Part shown: in pieces, positions 1-7,348 of the stretch
How the letters are laid out: each line of letters begins with the position of its first letter
How positions within the stretch are numbered: the stretch's first letter is position 1
NCBI GenBank assembly: GCA_964442525.1
Contig: CAYTZO010000006.1
Coordinates: forward strand, 1 to 33,626
Source: CAYTZO01 sp964442525
GTDB taxonomy: Bacteria; Patescibacteriota; Microgenomatia; UBA10105; UBA927
Direction of reading: 5' to 3'
DNA length: 33,626 nt
Program-made: the position numbers and the translations under genes
Notes under the pieces: model-generated
The model's database searches: none
What the model saw: only the letters and a program-made list of their open reading frames with translations
Told to the model about the DNA's origin: nothing

Positions 1-608
1 AGGACGAGTTTGGGATTGACGTTGACGGAAAGTTGCCTTCGCGCAGTAAGAAGGTTTTTTATGAGTTTGGCTGCCTGTATGTCTCCCTCAAGCATAGCCT
101 GACGGCTCGTTGCAATGGCAAGATCCACCCACGCGCTTACCTCTTCTTTCGTTTTGGCAATTTCGTCAATAGTCATCAGGCGTTCGCCCGGGGATGATTC
201 CATGAGTTTTTTAAGTATTTTTGCACATTTGTCCATGTCATCGTGAGTAAACTGCGATGGCGACCCAAGGTTTGTCGTTGTGCAGCGCGAGAGGATGGTA
301 GCAAGAAGCGCGTCGGCATTTGCGGTTTCGAGGATAATTTTGGCGCGAGCGGGCGGCTCCTCAAGTGTTTTAAGCAGCGCCTGCTGGGCCGGAAGAGTGA
401 GCAGTTCCGCATCCCGTATAACGCCGACGTGTATGGGAGACTCGAGAGGAGCAAGCTGAAGGCGCCTTTGAAACTGCCGAATGTCCTCGATACCAAATGC
501 GGATATGCCGATCTGGTCAAAAGCACTCACATTCCACTCCCTAAGCCTCTCTCTAATGGCTTTTTCCCGTTCCTCTCTGGTGCCTCCGACAAAAAGAAAT
601 GCATGCAT
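1..608 (-). CDS. holB: DNA polymerase III delta'-like clamp-loader subunit, partial
   Basis: A frame stays open from the ATG at 608 to the left edge, giving about 202 residues. The N-terminus HAFLFVGGTREER resembles the start of bacterial delta' (HAYLF.G), but the Walker A lysine region is degenerate. PAQQALLKTLEEPP (residues about 78-91) is the hallmark of the HolB/DnaX AAA+ family, and LSRCTT matches the sensor region. NVNPKLVL at the edge resembles the conserved C-terminal segment of delta', so only a few codons are probably missing. Delta' is normally a non-ATPase member of the clamp loader that opens the sliding clamp, which fits the lost P-loop. It is divergent from pilB across about 100 bp. 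I see no convincing promoter. DnaX-like paralogues are the alternative; the lack of a P-loop argues against that. Confidence 0.8.
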   Translation of the reverse strand, partial: MHAFLFVGGTREEREKAIRERLREWNVSAFDQIGISAFGIEDIRQFQRRLQLAPLESPIHVGVIRDAELLTLPAQQALLKTLEEPPARAKIILETANADALLATILSRCTTTNLGSPSQFTHDDMDKCAKILKKLMESSPGERLMTIDEIAKTKEEVSAWVDLAIATSRQAMLEGDIQAAKLIKNLLTARRQLSVNVNPKLV

Positions 609-673
609 ACGAACAAAAAAAGACTTGCATTCGCGCCGTGGACAAACAATAATATTGATATTGGTGTCCTAGT

Positions 674-707
674 AATTCTTAATTCTAAATTCTTAATTCT
701 AAATTCT
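674..707 (+). repeat. 14-bp AT-rich tandem repeat upstream of pilB
   Basis: AATTCTTAATTCTA occurs twice perfectly (674-687 and 688-701) with a further partial copy up to 707, ending 4 nt before the pilB ATG. TAAATT at 700-705 lies 6 nt before the ATG, the same place as the -10 boxes of other genes here, so copy number might affect promoter geometry. That link is inference; no matching -35 is visible. Confidence 0.8.
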
Positions 708-711
708 CAAC

Positions 712-2430
712 ATGCCTGCCACAAGTCGGCAATTATTAGACGCACTTGTCTCTGCCGGGAAGCTTACTTCCGATCAGGCGGAGACGATAAATACCGAGTC
801 AATATCCACCGGAGAGCCTGTCGAAGATATTCTCAAACGCAAGCGCATGGCCTCAGAAACCGATATTAGTCAGGCGCGGGCGAAAATGCTTGGGATCCCC
901 TTTGTGACACTGGCCAGCCGCGCCATGAACCCGGACGTCGTGGGTCTTATACCTGAGCCGGTTGCACGCCGGTATACCCTTGCGCCATTTGCGTTTGATG
1001 CAAAAACCAACGAACTTTCCGTTGCCATGCTCGACCCTCTTGATTTTCAGATTATTGAATTTTTAGAAAAGAAATCCGGCAAGAGCATTAAGCCGTTTAT
1101 GGCAATGAAGGATGATATCCTTGCCGCTATAGAGGATATTTATACGCAGAACCTTGGTGCCGACGTAACGGCGGCGCTTCAGGAAACTCCGACTGAGGTG
1201 CATACCTATGAAGCGGGTCGCTTAGGTGAAGTTATTCGGGAAGCGCCGATTGCACAAATCGTTTCCGCGATCCTGGAACAGGCAATGAGGCTTCGCGCCT
1301 CTGATGTACACATTGAGCCTCAGACAGGAGATACACGAGTGCGCTATAGGATAGACGGGATATTACAAGAGCGCCTGGCGCTTCCAAGGCGTTTGCACGA
1401 GGCGGTGATCTCGAGAATTAAAATTTTGGCAGACATGAAAATTGACGAGAAGCGCGTTCCCCAAGACGGCAGGTTCAATTTTAAAATGGGTGCGGATGAA
1501 GTAGACTTGCGCGTTTCGACGCTGCCGACCGTTCATGGGGAAAAGGTGGTCATGCGGCTTCTCAAAAAATCCGGCGGCATTCCCACCATGCCCGAGCTTG
1601 GCCTTCGGGGTTTAGCACTCAAGAATTTAGAGGCGAGCATCCTCAGGCCCCACGGCATTATTTTGGTTACCGGTCCAACCGGTTCCGGAAAAACGACGAC
1701 GCTCTATGCGGTTCTTGCCAAGCTCAATAACGCCCGTGTCAACATTATGACGCTTGAAGATCCGGTCGAATATCAAATTGCCGGTGTCAACCAGGTGCAG
1801 ATTAATCCAGCGGCCGGACTCACCTTTGCCACGGGGCTGCGTTCATTCCTCAGGCAGGATCCCAATATTATTCTTGTCGGAGAGATTCGTGATAACGAAA
1901 CCACCGAGCTCGCGATTCAGGCCGCACTCACGGGACATCTCGTTTTTTCCACCCTGCACACCAACAATGCCGCCGGTGCCATCCCCCGGCTTCTGGATCT
2001 GGGCGCTGAACCATTTTTGGTGGCATCGGCGCTCAATAGCGTCGTTGGACAACGGATTGCGCGCCGGGTTTGCCCAACGTGTAAAGAAGAGTATGATCCC
2101 GATCCTGCAGTCATCGCCGACGTCAAGACCGTTTTGGCGGACCTATTGCCAAAAGACAAGCCGGTTAAACTCTATCGAGGGAAAGGGACGGTAAACGGAG
2201 CGGTATGCACCAATTGTAACGGATCCGGCTACCGCGGCAGGATTGGTATTTTTGAGGTATTCACGGTTACGGACGCGATAAGCAAGATGGTTCTGACCCG
2301 GACACCGATGAAAGACATAGAACACCAAGCAATTGTCGAAGGCATGATTACCATGAAGCAGGACGGGTATCTAAAAGCGCTTGAGGGTACGACGTCGCTC
2401 GAAGAAATATTGCGCGTCGCCCAGGACTAG
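712..2430 (+). CDS. pilB: Type IV pilus extension ATPase PilB
   Basis: 572 residues, the usual length for PilB/GspE. It powers pilin polymerisation at the inner face of the membrane. An N-terminal MshEN-like domain (about 1-150) precedes the ATPase core. Walker A GPTGSGKT is at residues 321-328, followed by an Asp box (EDPVEYQ), Walker B (IILVGEIRD) and a His box (GHLVFSTLHTN). A tetracysteine zinc motif, CPTC then CTNC, lies near the C-terminus, as in GspE/PilB and unlike PilT. The start is the ATG just after an AT-rich repeat; there is no Shine-Dalgarno, and TAAATT 6 nt upstream could be a -10 box. It leads the pilBTC-pilin string. Identity is certain; only the start and promoter are inferred. 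Confidence 0.97.
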   Translation: MPATSRQLLDALVSAGKLTSDQAETINTESISTGEPVEDILKRKRMASETDISQARAKMLGIPFVTLASRAMNPDVVGLIPEPVARRYTLAPFAFDAKTNELSVAMLDPLDFQIIEFLEKKSGKSIKPFMAMKDDILAAIEDIYTQNLGADVTAALQETPTEVHTYEAGRLGEVIREAPIAQIVSAILEQAMRLRASDVHIEPQTGDTRVRYRIDGILQERLALPRRLHEAVISRIKILADMKIDEKRVPQDGRFNFKMGADEVDLRVSTLPTVHGEKVVMRLLKKSGGIPTMPELGLRGLALKNLEASILRPHGIILVTGPTGSGKTTTLYAVLAKLNNARVNIMTLEDPVEYQIAGVNQVQINPAAGLTFATGLRSFLRQDPNIILVGEIRDNETTELAIQAALTGHLVFSTLHTNNAAGAIPRLLDLGAEPFLVASALNSVVGQRIARRVCPTCKEEYDPDPAVIADVKTVLADLLPKDKPVKLYRGKGTVNGAVCTNCNGSGYRGRIGIFEVFTVTDAISKMVLTRTPMKDIEHQAIVEGMITMKQDGYLKALEGTTSLEEILRVAQD

Positions 2431-2471
2431 AAAGTTACGTTTCTTGCGGCGAGGTATTTGGAGACGATACT

Positions 2472-3527
2472 ATGGACATGAATCAACTCTTTAGTGAAAC
2501 CGTTCGGATGGAGGCATCCGATCTTCATCTTGTGGTTGGGTTTCCGCCGATATTGAGGGTTTCGGGGCGCCTCGGTGCGCTTGAGGGCACAAAACCTCTG
2601 GGCGGGGCCGAGATCGCTGAGCTTGTTTCTTCCATTCTTACCCCTGAGCAAAAGGAACTCTTTGAGACCAATAAAGAAATTGATTTTTCTGTTTCCGCAG
2701 CAGCGGGGAGGTTTCGGGCAAACGCATACTATCAAAAAGGAACGGTCTCGGCCTCGTTCCGCTTGATTCCCGCCAAAATCCGCGGCATTGATGAGCTTGG
2801 GTTGCCGTCTCTTTGCCACGAGTTCGTTAAAAAAAGGCAGGGGCTGATACTCGTGACAGGGCCGACAGGGCATGGGAAATCAACAACGCTTGCCTCCATG
2901 ATCCAGGAGATAAATAAACAAAAGCCGCTCCACGTTATCACGATCGAAGATCCGATTGAGTACATTTACCCTCCGGGGCTTTGTCTCATTTCTCAGCGGG
3001 AGATGCATACCGATACGCACTCCTGGGCAGTGGCGCTTCGAAGCGTTTTGCGCGAAGACCCCGATGTGGTACTCGTCGGAGAGATGCGCGATTATGAAAC
3101 GATTGCGGCAGCTCTCACGATTGCAGAAACCGGCCACCTCGTTTTTGCGACGCTTCACACCAACTCGGCTGCCCAAACGGTCGATAGGATTGTTGATGTA
3201 TTTCCCGAGAATCAACAGGGACAGATCCGCTTACAGTTGGCCGGCGTACTTGAAGGGATTATTTCTCAGCGACTCATTCCTGCCGTAGGCGGCGGGCGCA
3301 CCGTGGCGAGCGAGATTCTCGTTGCGGTCCCTGCAGTGCGTACGCTCATCAGAGACGGGAAATCGCACCTTTTGGATAACGTGATCCAGACGTCGCTTGA
3401 GACGGGAATGATGACGCTTGAGACGTCACTTGCCCAACTCGTGACCGAAGGGAAAATTTCACTTGATGTCGCAGCCGCGTACGCCATCCGGCCTGACGAT
3501 TTGGGCAGGCTTCTTAGGACGGGATAG
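2472..3527 (+). CDS. pilT: Type IV pilus retraction ATPase PilT
   Basis: 351 residues, typical of PilT, a hexameric ATPase that depolymerises pili (twitching, DNA uptake). The N-terminal PAS-like domain begins with SDLHLVVGFPPILRVSG. Walker A is GPTGHGKS at residues 130-137, with His where most PilT proteins have Ser. ITIEDPIEY, VVLVGEMRD and GHLVFATLHTN give the Asp, Walker B and His boxes. There is no zinc tetracysteine motif, which separates it from PilB. The C-terminal GMMTLETSLAQLVTEGKIS segment is PilT-like. ATG 2472 has GGAG about 9 nt upstream; ATG 2478 in the same frame is also possible. It lies 41 nt after pilB. Its presence implies retractile pili. Confidence 0.96.
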   Translation: MDMNQLFSETVRMEASDLHLVVGFPPILRVSGRLGALEGTKPLGGAEIAELVSSILTPEQKELFETNKEIDFSVSAAAGRFRANAYYQKGTVSASFRLIPAKIRGIDELGLPSLCHEFVKKRQGLILVTGPTGHGKSTTLASMIQEINKQKPLHVITIEDPIEYIYPPGLCLISQREMHTDTHSWAVALRSVLREDPDVVLVGEMRDYETIAAALTIAETGHLVFATLHTNSAAQTVDRIVDVFPENQQGQIRLQLAGVLEGIISQRLIPAVGGGRTVASEILVAVPAVRTLIRDGKSHLLDNVIQTSLETGMMTLETSLAQLVTEGKISLDVAAAYAIRPDDLGRLLRTG

Positions 3528-3552
3528 CGTAGCTCCGGCATCTCCAAAATCT

Positions 3553-4764
3553 ATGGCTTTTTTCACGTATGTCGGTCGCGATGAAGCCGGAAAATCGGTG
3601 AACGGCTTGGTTGAAGCGCCTACGGTGGTAGCGGCAGCGAGGATTCTGCGCGACAGAAAGCTTTTCGTCGTTTCCCTCTCGCGCGGAAAAGACACGTCAA
3701 AAGCGGCAGGCATCCTGGAATGGTTTAAACGGGTGAGTTTTGGCGACGTCGTCAACATTACCCAGCAGCTTTCGACGATGATCGTCGCGGGTTTGTCTTT
3801 GCCCGAAGCGCTCACTATTTTGCGGTCGCAGACGACAAATTCCGCTCTTTCTGCCATGCTTGAAGATGTCGAGTCGCAGATAGTCGCAGGAGGTAATCTT
3901 GCCGATGCCCTGTCCAAGTACCCACAGTATTTTACACCGATATATATTGCGCTGGTTCGTGCAGGAGAGACAAGCGGAACGCTTGACAAGGTCCTGGCAC
4001 GGCTTGCCGAGACGCTTGAGCGGGAGCGTGAATTCCGCGGCAAGGTATCCGGCGCCATGGTGTACCCTGTTATCATTTTGATCGCTATGGGAATCGTCAT
4101 ATTTATTATGATGACGGTCGTCATACCAAAACTCACCGATCTCTACAAAGACTTTGGCACGGGTTTGCCCGCCTCAACCCAGTTCCTCATAGCGCTTTCC
4201 AATATTTTTATCCGCTTTTGGTGGCTTATGGCGCTTATCGTGATAGGATTGGTTGTTTTTGTGTCGCGATGGCGAAAGACCCCTACCGGGGAGCTTGTCA
4301 TCGATAGCATTATTTTACGGCTGCCGCTTATGGGGGAGCTTAAACAGAAGTCCATTCTCGTGACATTTACCCGGACGCTTGCAATGCTGGTCGCCTCCGG
4401 CATTCACATACTTGAAGGGCTTCGGATTTTAAAGGATTCTCTTGATAACGTCCTTTTCCGTAATGCCGTCGCCGCGGCAGCGGCACAAGTCGAGAAAGGA
4501 TTTCCGCTCGGAGAGAGTTTTCGACAATACAGCGTGTTTCCTCCGATCGTATCGCAGATGATGAAAGTGGGGGAAGAAACGGGAAAACTCGACGATACGC
4601 TCAACAAACTTTCCCGCTATTTTGAGACGGAATCAGAACGTCTCGTCAAAGGACTTACCACAGCGATCGAGCCTATCATTATGGTTGTGCTGGGCGTAGG
4701 GGTAGGATTTATCGTCATTTCGGTGATTACGCCGATTTATAATCTAACGAGCCAGATTAAGTGA
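3553..4764 (+). CDS. pilC: Type IV pilus inner-membrane platform protein PilC
   Basis: 403 residues from the ATG at 3553, which gives the standard N-terminus MAFFTYVGRDEAGKSVNG; the frame is open 90 nt further upstream but that would overlap pilT. Two T2SF domains (about residues 65-190 and 265-395) each carry the family pattern (LSTMIVAGLSLPEAL and TLAMLVASGIHILEGL), and three hydrophobic segments lie near 168-190, 215-238 and 375-398. PilC is the membrane platform that couples PilB and PilT to pilin subunits. It lies 25 nt after pilT and directly before the major pilin. Its own Shine-Dalgarno is weak, so coupling to pilT is likely. Confidence 0.96.
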   Translation: MAFFTYVGRDEAGKSVNGLVEAPTVVAAARILRDRKLFVVSLSRGKDTSKAAGILEWFKRVSFGDVVNITQQLSTMIVAGLSLPEALTILRSQTTNSALSAMLEDVESQIVAGGNLADALSKYPQYFTPIYIALVRAGETSGTLDKVLARLAETLEREREFRGKVSGAMVYPVIILIAMGIVIFIMMTVVIPKLTDLYKDFGTGLPASTQFLIALSNIFIRFWWLMALIVIGLVVFVSRWRKTPTGELVIDSIILRLPLMGELKQKSILVTFTRTLAMLVASGIHILEGLRILKDSLDNVLFRNAVAAAAAQVEKGFPLGESFRQYSVFPPIVSQMMKVGEETGKLDDTLNKLSRYFETESERLVKGLTTAIEPIIMVVLGVGVGFIVISVITPIYNLTSQIK

Positions 4765-4791
4765 CGGGTGATTACGGTTCAAAGACGATGC

Positions 4792-4820
4792 TTGACAATG
4801 CTTTTGTCTCTGTGTTAGAC
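4792..4820 (+). promoter_or_regulatory. Candidate promoter of the major pilin gene
   Basis: TTGACA (4792-4797), 17-nt spacer, TTAGAC (4815-4820). The -35 is perfect and the -10 weak. The ATG at 4842 is 21 nt downstream and preceded by AGGAGG, so unlike most genes here this one has a conventional leader. A separate promoter would let the abundant pilin be expressed above pilBTC. Confidence 0.5.
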
Positions 4821-4841
4821 CTAAATAAGGAGGGCAGTCGT

Positions 4842-5336
4842 ATGAAAAAGTTATCAGGGGGATTTACTCTCATAGAGCTTCTTATTGTGATCGCCCTCCT
4901 CGGTGCCCTTGCCATTGGACTTCTCGCGACCATTGATCCCTTTGAACAGCTTAAAAAAGGCCGCGATACATCGGCAAGCAACATCGTGCAGGAGTTTCTT
5001 AACGCAAGCCTGCGGTATTATTCGACCAAAGGATATCTGCCGTGGGGCACCGGTGCCACACTGACTTCGATCCCGCTTAATACCTTGGGATCGAGTATCA
5101 CCACGCTCATCACTGCCGGCGAGTTAAAGGCGCAGTTCGTGCAACTTGGAGGGGGCAGCCTCGCTAAAATGCTCGTGACGTCAACGTCGGGAGACTCTAT
5201 GGCTGTGTGCTTTAAACCAGAATCAAAGTCGTATCAACAGAATCCCAATACCCTCTATTCATCCGATGCTCTCACACTGACATCGGGATGTTTGTCGCAG
5301 GGGGGAACCGGACTCTGTTATTACTGCGCTCAGTAA
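4842..5336 (+). CDS. Type IV major pilin-like prepilin
   Basis: 164 residues from the ATG at 4842, chosen because AAGGAGGG lies about 8 nt upstream and it gives a class III signal, MKKLSGG then FTLIELLIVIALLG, cut by PilD between Gly and Phe. The hydrophobic N-terminal helix is followed by FEQLKKGRDTSASNIVQEFLNASLRYYSTKGYLPWG, a GspG/PilA-like spine and early loop. Late cysteines (CFK, GCLSQ, CYYCAQ) could form the D-region disulphide; CYYC sits at the extreme C-terminus. It lies immediately after pilC with its own promoter, so it is the best candidate for the main fibre subunit. That assignment is inference. Confidence 0.85.
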   Translation: MKKLSGGFTLIELLIVIALLGALAIGLLATIDPFEQLKKGRDTSASNIVQEFLNASLRYYSTKGYLPWGTGATLTSIPLNTLGSSITTLITAGELKAQFVQLGGGSLAKMLVTSTSGDSMAVCFKPESKSYQQNPNTLYSSDALTLTSGCLSQGGTGLCYYCAQ

Positions 5337-5347
5337 GGACCTCTTCG

Positions 5348-7348
5348 ATGGTCTCCAGAAAAATTACGGCAGCCATACCATACGTGTGGGGAGTTTTTTT
5401 GTGGCTTATTCTCCTTTTTTTCCAGGCGACGGGCATTTATGGCGGGGATAGCGGGGACCTGGTAACAGCGGCGGCCCTCGGCGGCGTCCCCCACCCGCCC
5501 GGCTATCCCCTCTATAGTTTTCTTGGCTTCCTTTTAGGTAAACTTCCCCTTGCGACCCCCGCCTGGCGGATTGGGCTGCTTTCATCCCTGCCTCATGCGC
5601 TGACTGCAACAGTGGTGACGCTATTGGTTTGGCAAGTAAGCGGTTGGCTAGTTGCGGGCATATTCGCCTCGCTCGTGCTTTTTGGAAATTACCTTTTTTT
5701 CCTCTATGGCACGACGGCGGAAGTTTTTGCAATTCTTGATCTGTTCGTTATCCTCCTTGTCTACCTCTCTTTTCGGTGGATAAAGACCAAAAAAGATCGG
5801 TATCTCTACAGCCTTAGTTTTGTCGCAGGGCTCTCTCTCACCCATCATCTTTTGATCCTGTTTCTTTTCCCGGTTCTTGGATACTGGATGTGGCCCGGGC
5901 TCAAAGGACAGTGGCGCAGGACGCTTCGCTGTCTCGGATTGTTTGTCCTGGGGCTTTTGCCGTACCTTTATATACCGATTGCAGCAAGAAGAAACGTGAT
6001 AATTAACTGGGACCGAGCGGTGGATCTTGGGAGTTTCATCCGTTTGGTCACACGCGCCGACTACGGAACGTTTCTCTCCGGCGGATTTTATGGAAGCGAG
6101 ATTGTCGATCGGCTTCTTCAGCTTAAGCTCTATGGCACGTTCGTACGCGTTGATCTCACTTGGATTGGTATTGTCCTTTTTGGGCTTGGGATCTGGTGGG
6201 GACTGCGCGCCTACCCGGTGTGGATGAAAGGGGTGGCGGCCGCTCTCATACTGCTCGGTCCGGTATTTTTCTTTTACGCGAGCTTTCCGCTCGTAAATAG
6301 ATTTACCGTAGGGACGTACGAGCGGTTTCTCCTGCCCGGGTATACACTTTTTGCTGTTTTCATCGGTTTGGGCCTTCATGGGGCTTCCAGGCTATTGCGG
6401 CGGTTCGGAAGGGGGCTGTTCGCTTCTTCCTGGGTGCAAAAAACATTTATTGCCGTTTTATTCCTTTATCCTCTCATCACGGTCGCTATGACCTTTTGGC
6501 GTTTTTGGGGACTGAGGCAGGACCGAACGGCTGAGGAACTTGGATATGACATTCTTGCGAGCGTACCCAAGGACGCCGTGCTCCTTTTGGAACGAGACAC
6601 CCCCCTTTTTACGACCCAGTACGTTCGTTATGCGCTCGGAAGGCGGCAGGATGTAAAACTTGTCCACGCAAGTCTTTTGCCGTCAAGCTGGTATCCTGCT
6701 CTCGTGGGATCCGTGTTTTCCGATCTTCGCATTCCGGACGTGCGGGGCGCGGGGTTTGCCGCTGAATTTCTGCGGGCCAACAGCCAAGCGTTTCCGATAG
6801 CCAGCAACACCCGTCTTCCCGCTCCCGACGGGTGGGTGTGGGTTCCGAATGGTTTGGTGTTTCTCCTGGAACCCAAACAGAAGGTCGGGACTCTCGATGC
6901 GGTAGAGTCTGCCAACCAGGCGCTTTGGTCGAAGTATCGCGATCCAACCCGGGGCATTTTAAAGCGGTATAATCATCTCATGCTTGCGGACGTGCGCGAC
7001 GTCTACATGAACGCCCGTCTTGAATTCGGCAAAATTCTTATCCGCGCAGACAAAATTTCTGAGGCAAAAACGGAATTTGAGCGCGCTATAGCTCTTGGCG
7101 GTGATACGCAGGCGAGCGATAGTTACGTTTACTTAGGACTTGCGGAATTATTTCTTAAAAACTGTCAAAATGCGCTTTTTGCGTTTGGCCGGGCCCGCGA
7201 AACCGCCGCTGTACCCGCGCCCGAGATTACCCTCTACGAAGCCTCGACGTACCGCGATTGTTTGGGAAATGCTGCCCGCGGAGGCGAACTCCTGGACGAC
7301 TTTGAACGGGCGCGGGCAGAACGGGAAACGCCAATAGGAGGAAAGTAA
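5348..7348 (+). CDS. DUF2723 membrane protein, predicted GT-C protein O-glycosyltransferase
   Basis: 666 residues from the ATG at 5348, 11 nt after the pilin stop. The first loop carries GGDSGDLVTAAALGGVPHPPG and then YPLYSFLG, the signature of DUF2723, the family that includes human TMEM260, a protein O-mannosyltransferase. About ten hydrophobic helices fill residues 10-400. The soluble C-terminal part ends in a TPR-like stretch (LEFGKILIRADKISEAKTEFERAIALGG, then YLGLAELFLKNCQNALFAFGRA). Its place directly behind the major pilin suggests that the pilin or another surface protein is glycosylated; that is inference. The 3' end overlaps the convergent YfhO-like gene by 122 bp. Confidence 0.85.
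   Translation: MVSRKITAAIPYVWGVFLWLILLFFQATGIYGGDSGDLVTAAALGGVPHPPGYPLYSFLGFLLGKLPLATPAWRIGLLSSLPHALTATVVTLLVWQVSGWLVAGIFASLVLFGNYLFFLYGTTAEVFAILDLFVILLVYLSFRWIKTKKDRYLYSLSFVAGLSLTHHLLILFLFPVLGYWMWPGLKGQWRRTLRCLGLFVLGLLPYLYIPIAARRNVIINWDRAVDLGSFIRLVTRADYGTFLSGGFYGSEIVDRLLQLKLYGTFVRVDLTWIGIVLFGLGIWWGLRAYPVWMKGVAAALILLGPVFFFYASFPLVNRFTVGTYERFLLPGYTLFAVFIGLGLHGASRLLRRFGRGLFASSWVQKTFIAVLFLYPLITVAMTFWRFWGLRQDRTAEELGYDILASVPKDAVLLLERDTPLFTTQYVRYALGRRQDVKLVHASLLPSSWYPALVGSVFSDLRIPDVRGAGFAAEFLRANSQAFPIASNTRLPAPDGWVWVPNGLVFLLEPKQKVGTLDAVESANQALWSKYRDPTRGILKRYNHLMLADVRDVYMNARLEFGKILIRADKISEAKTEFERAIALGGDTQASDSYVYLGLAELFLKNCQNALFAFGRARETAAVPAPEITLYEASTYRDCLGNAARGGELLDDFERARAERETPIGGK

Noticed and set aside
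176..526. 116-residue minus-strand frame
   Set aside because: A different frame of the delta'-like gene; the frame starting at 608 has clear family motifs.
243..869. 208-residue plus-strand frame
   Set aside because: It runs opposite the delta'-like gene and into the start of pilB, and its product is Arg/Cys-rich with no motif; a shadow frame.
5648..6379. 243-residue minus-strand frame
   Set aside because: Antisense to the DUF2723 gene; Lys/Arg-rich reverse of hydrophobic codons, a typical artefact.
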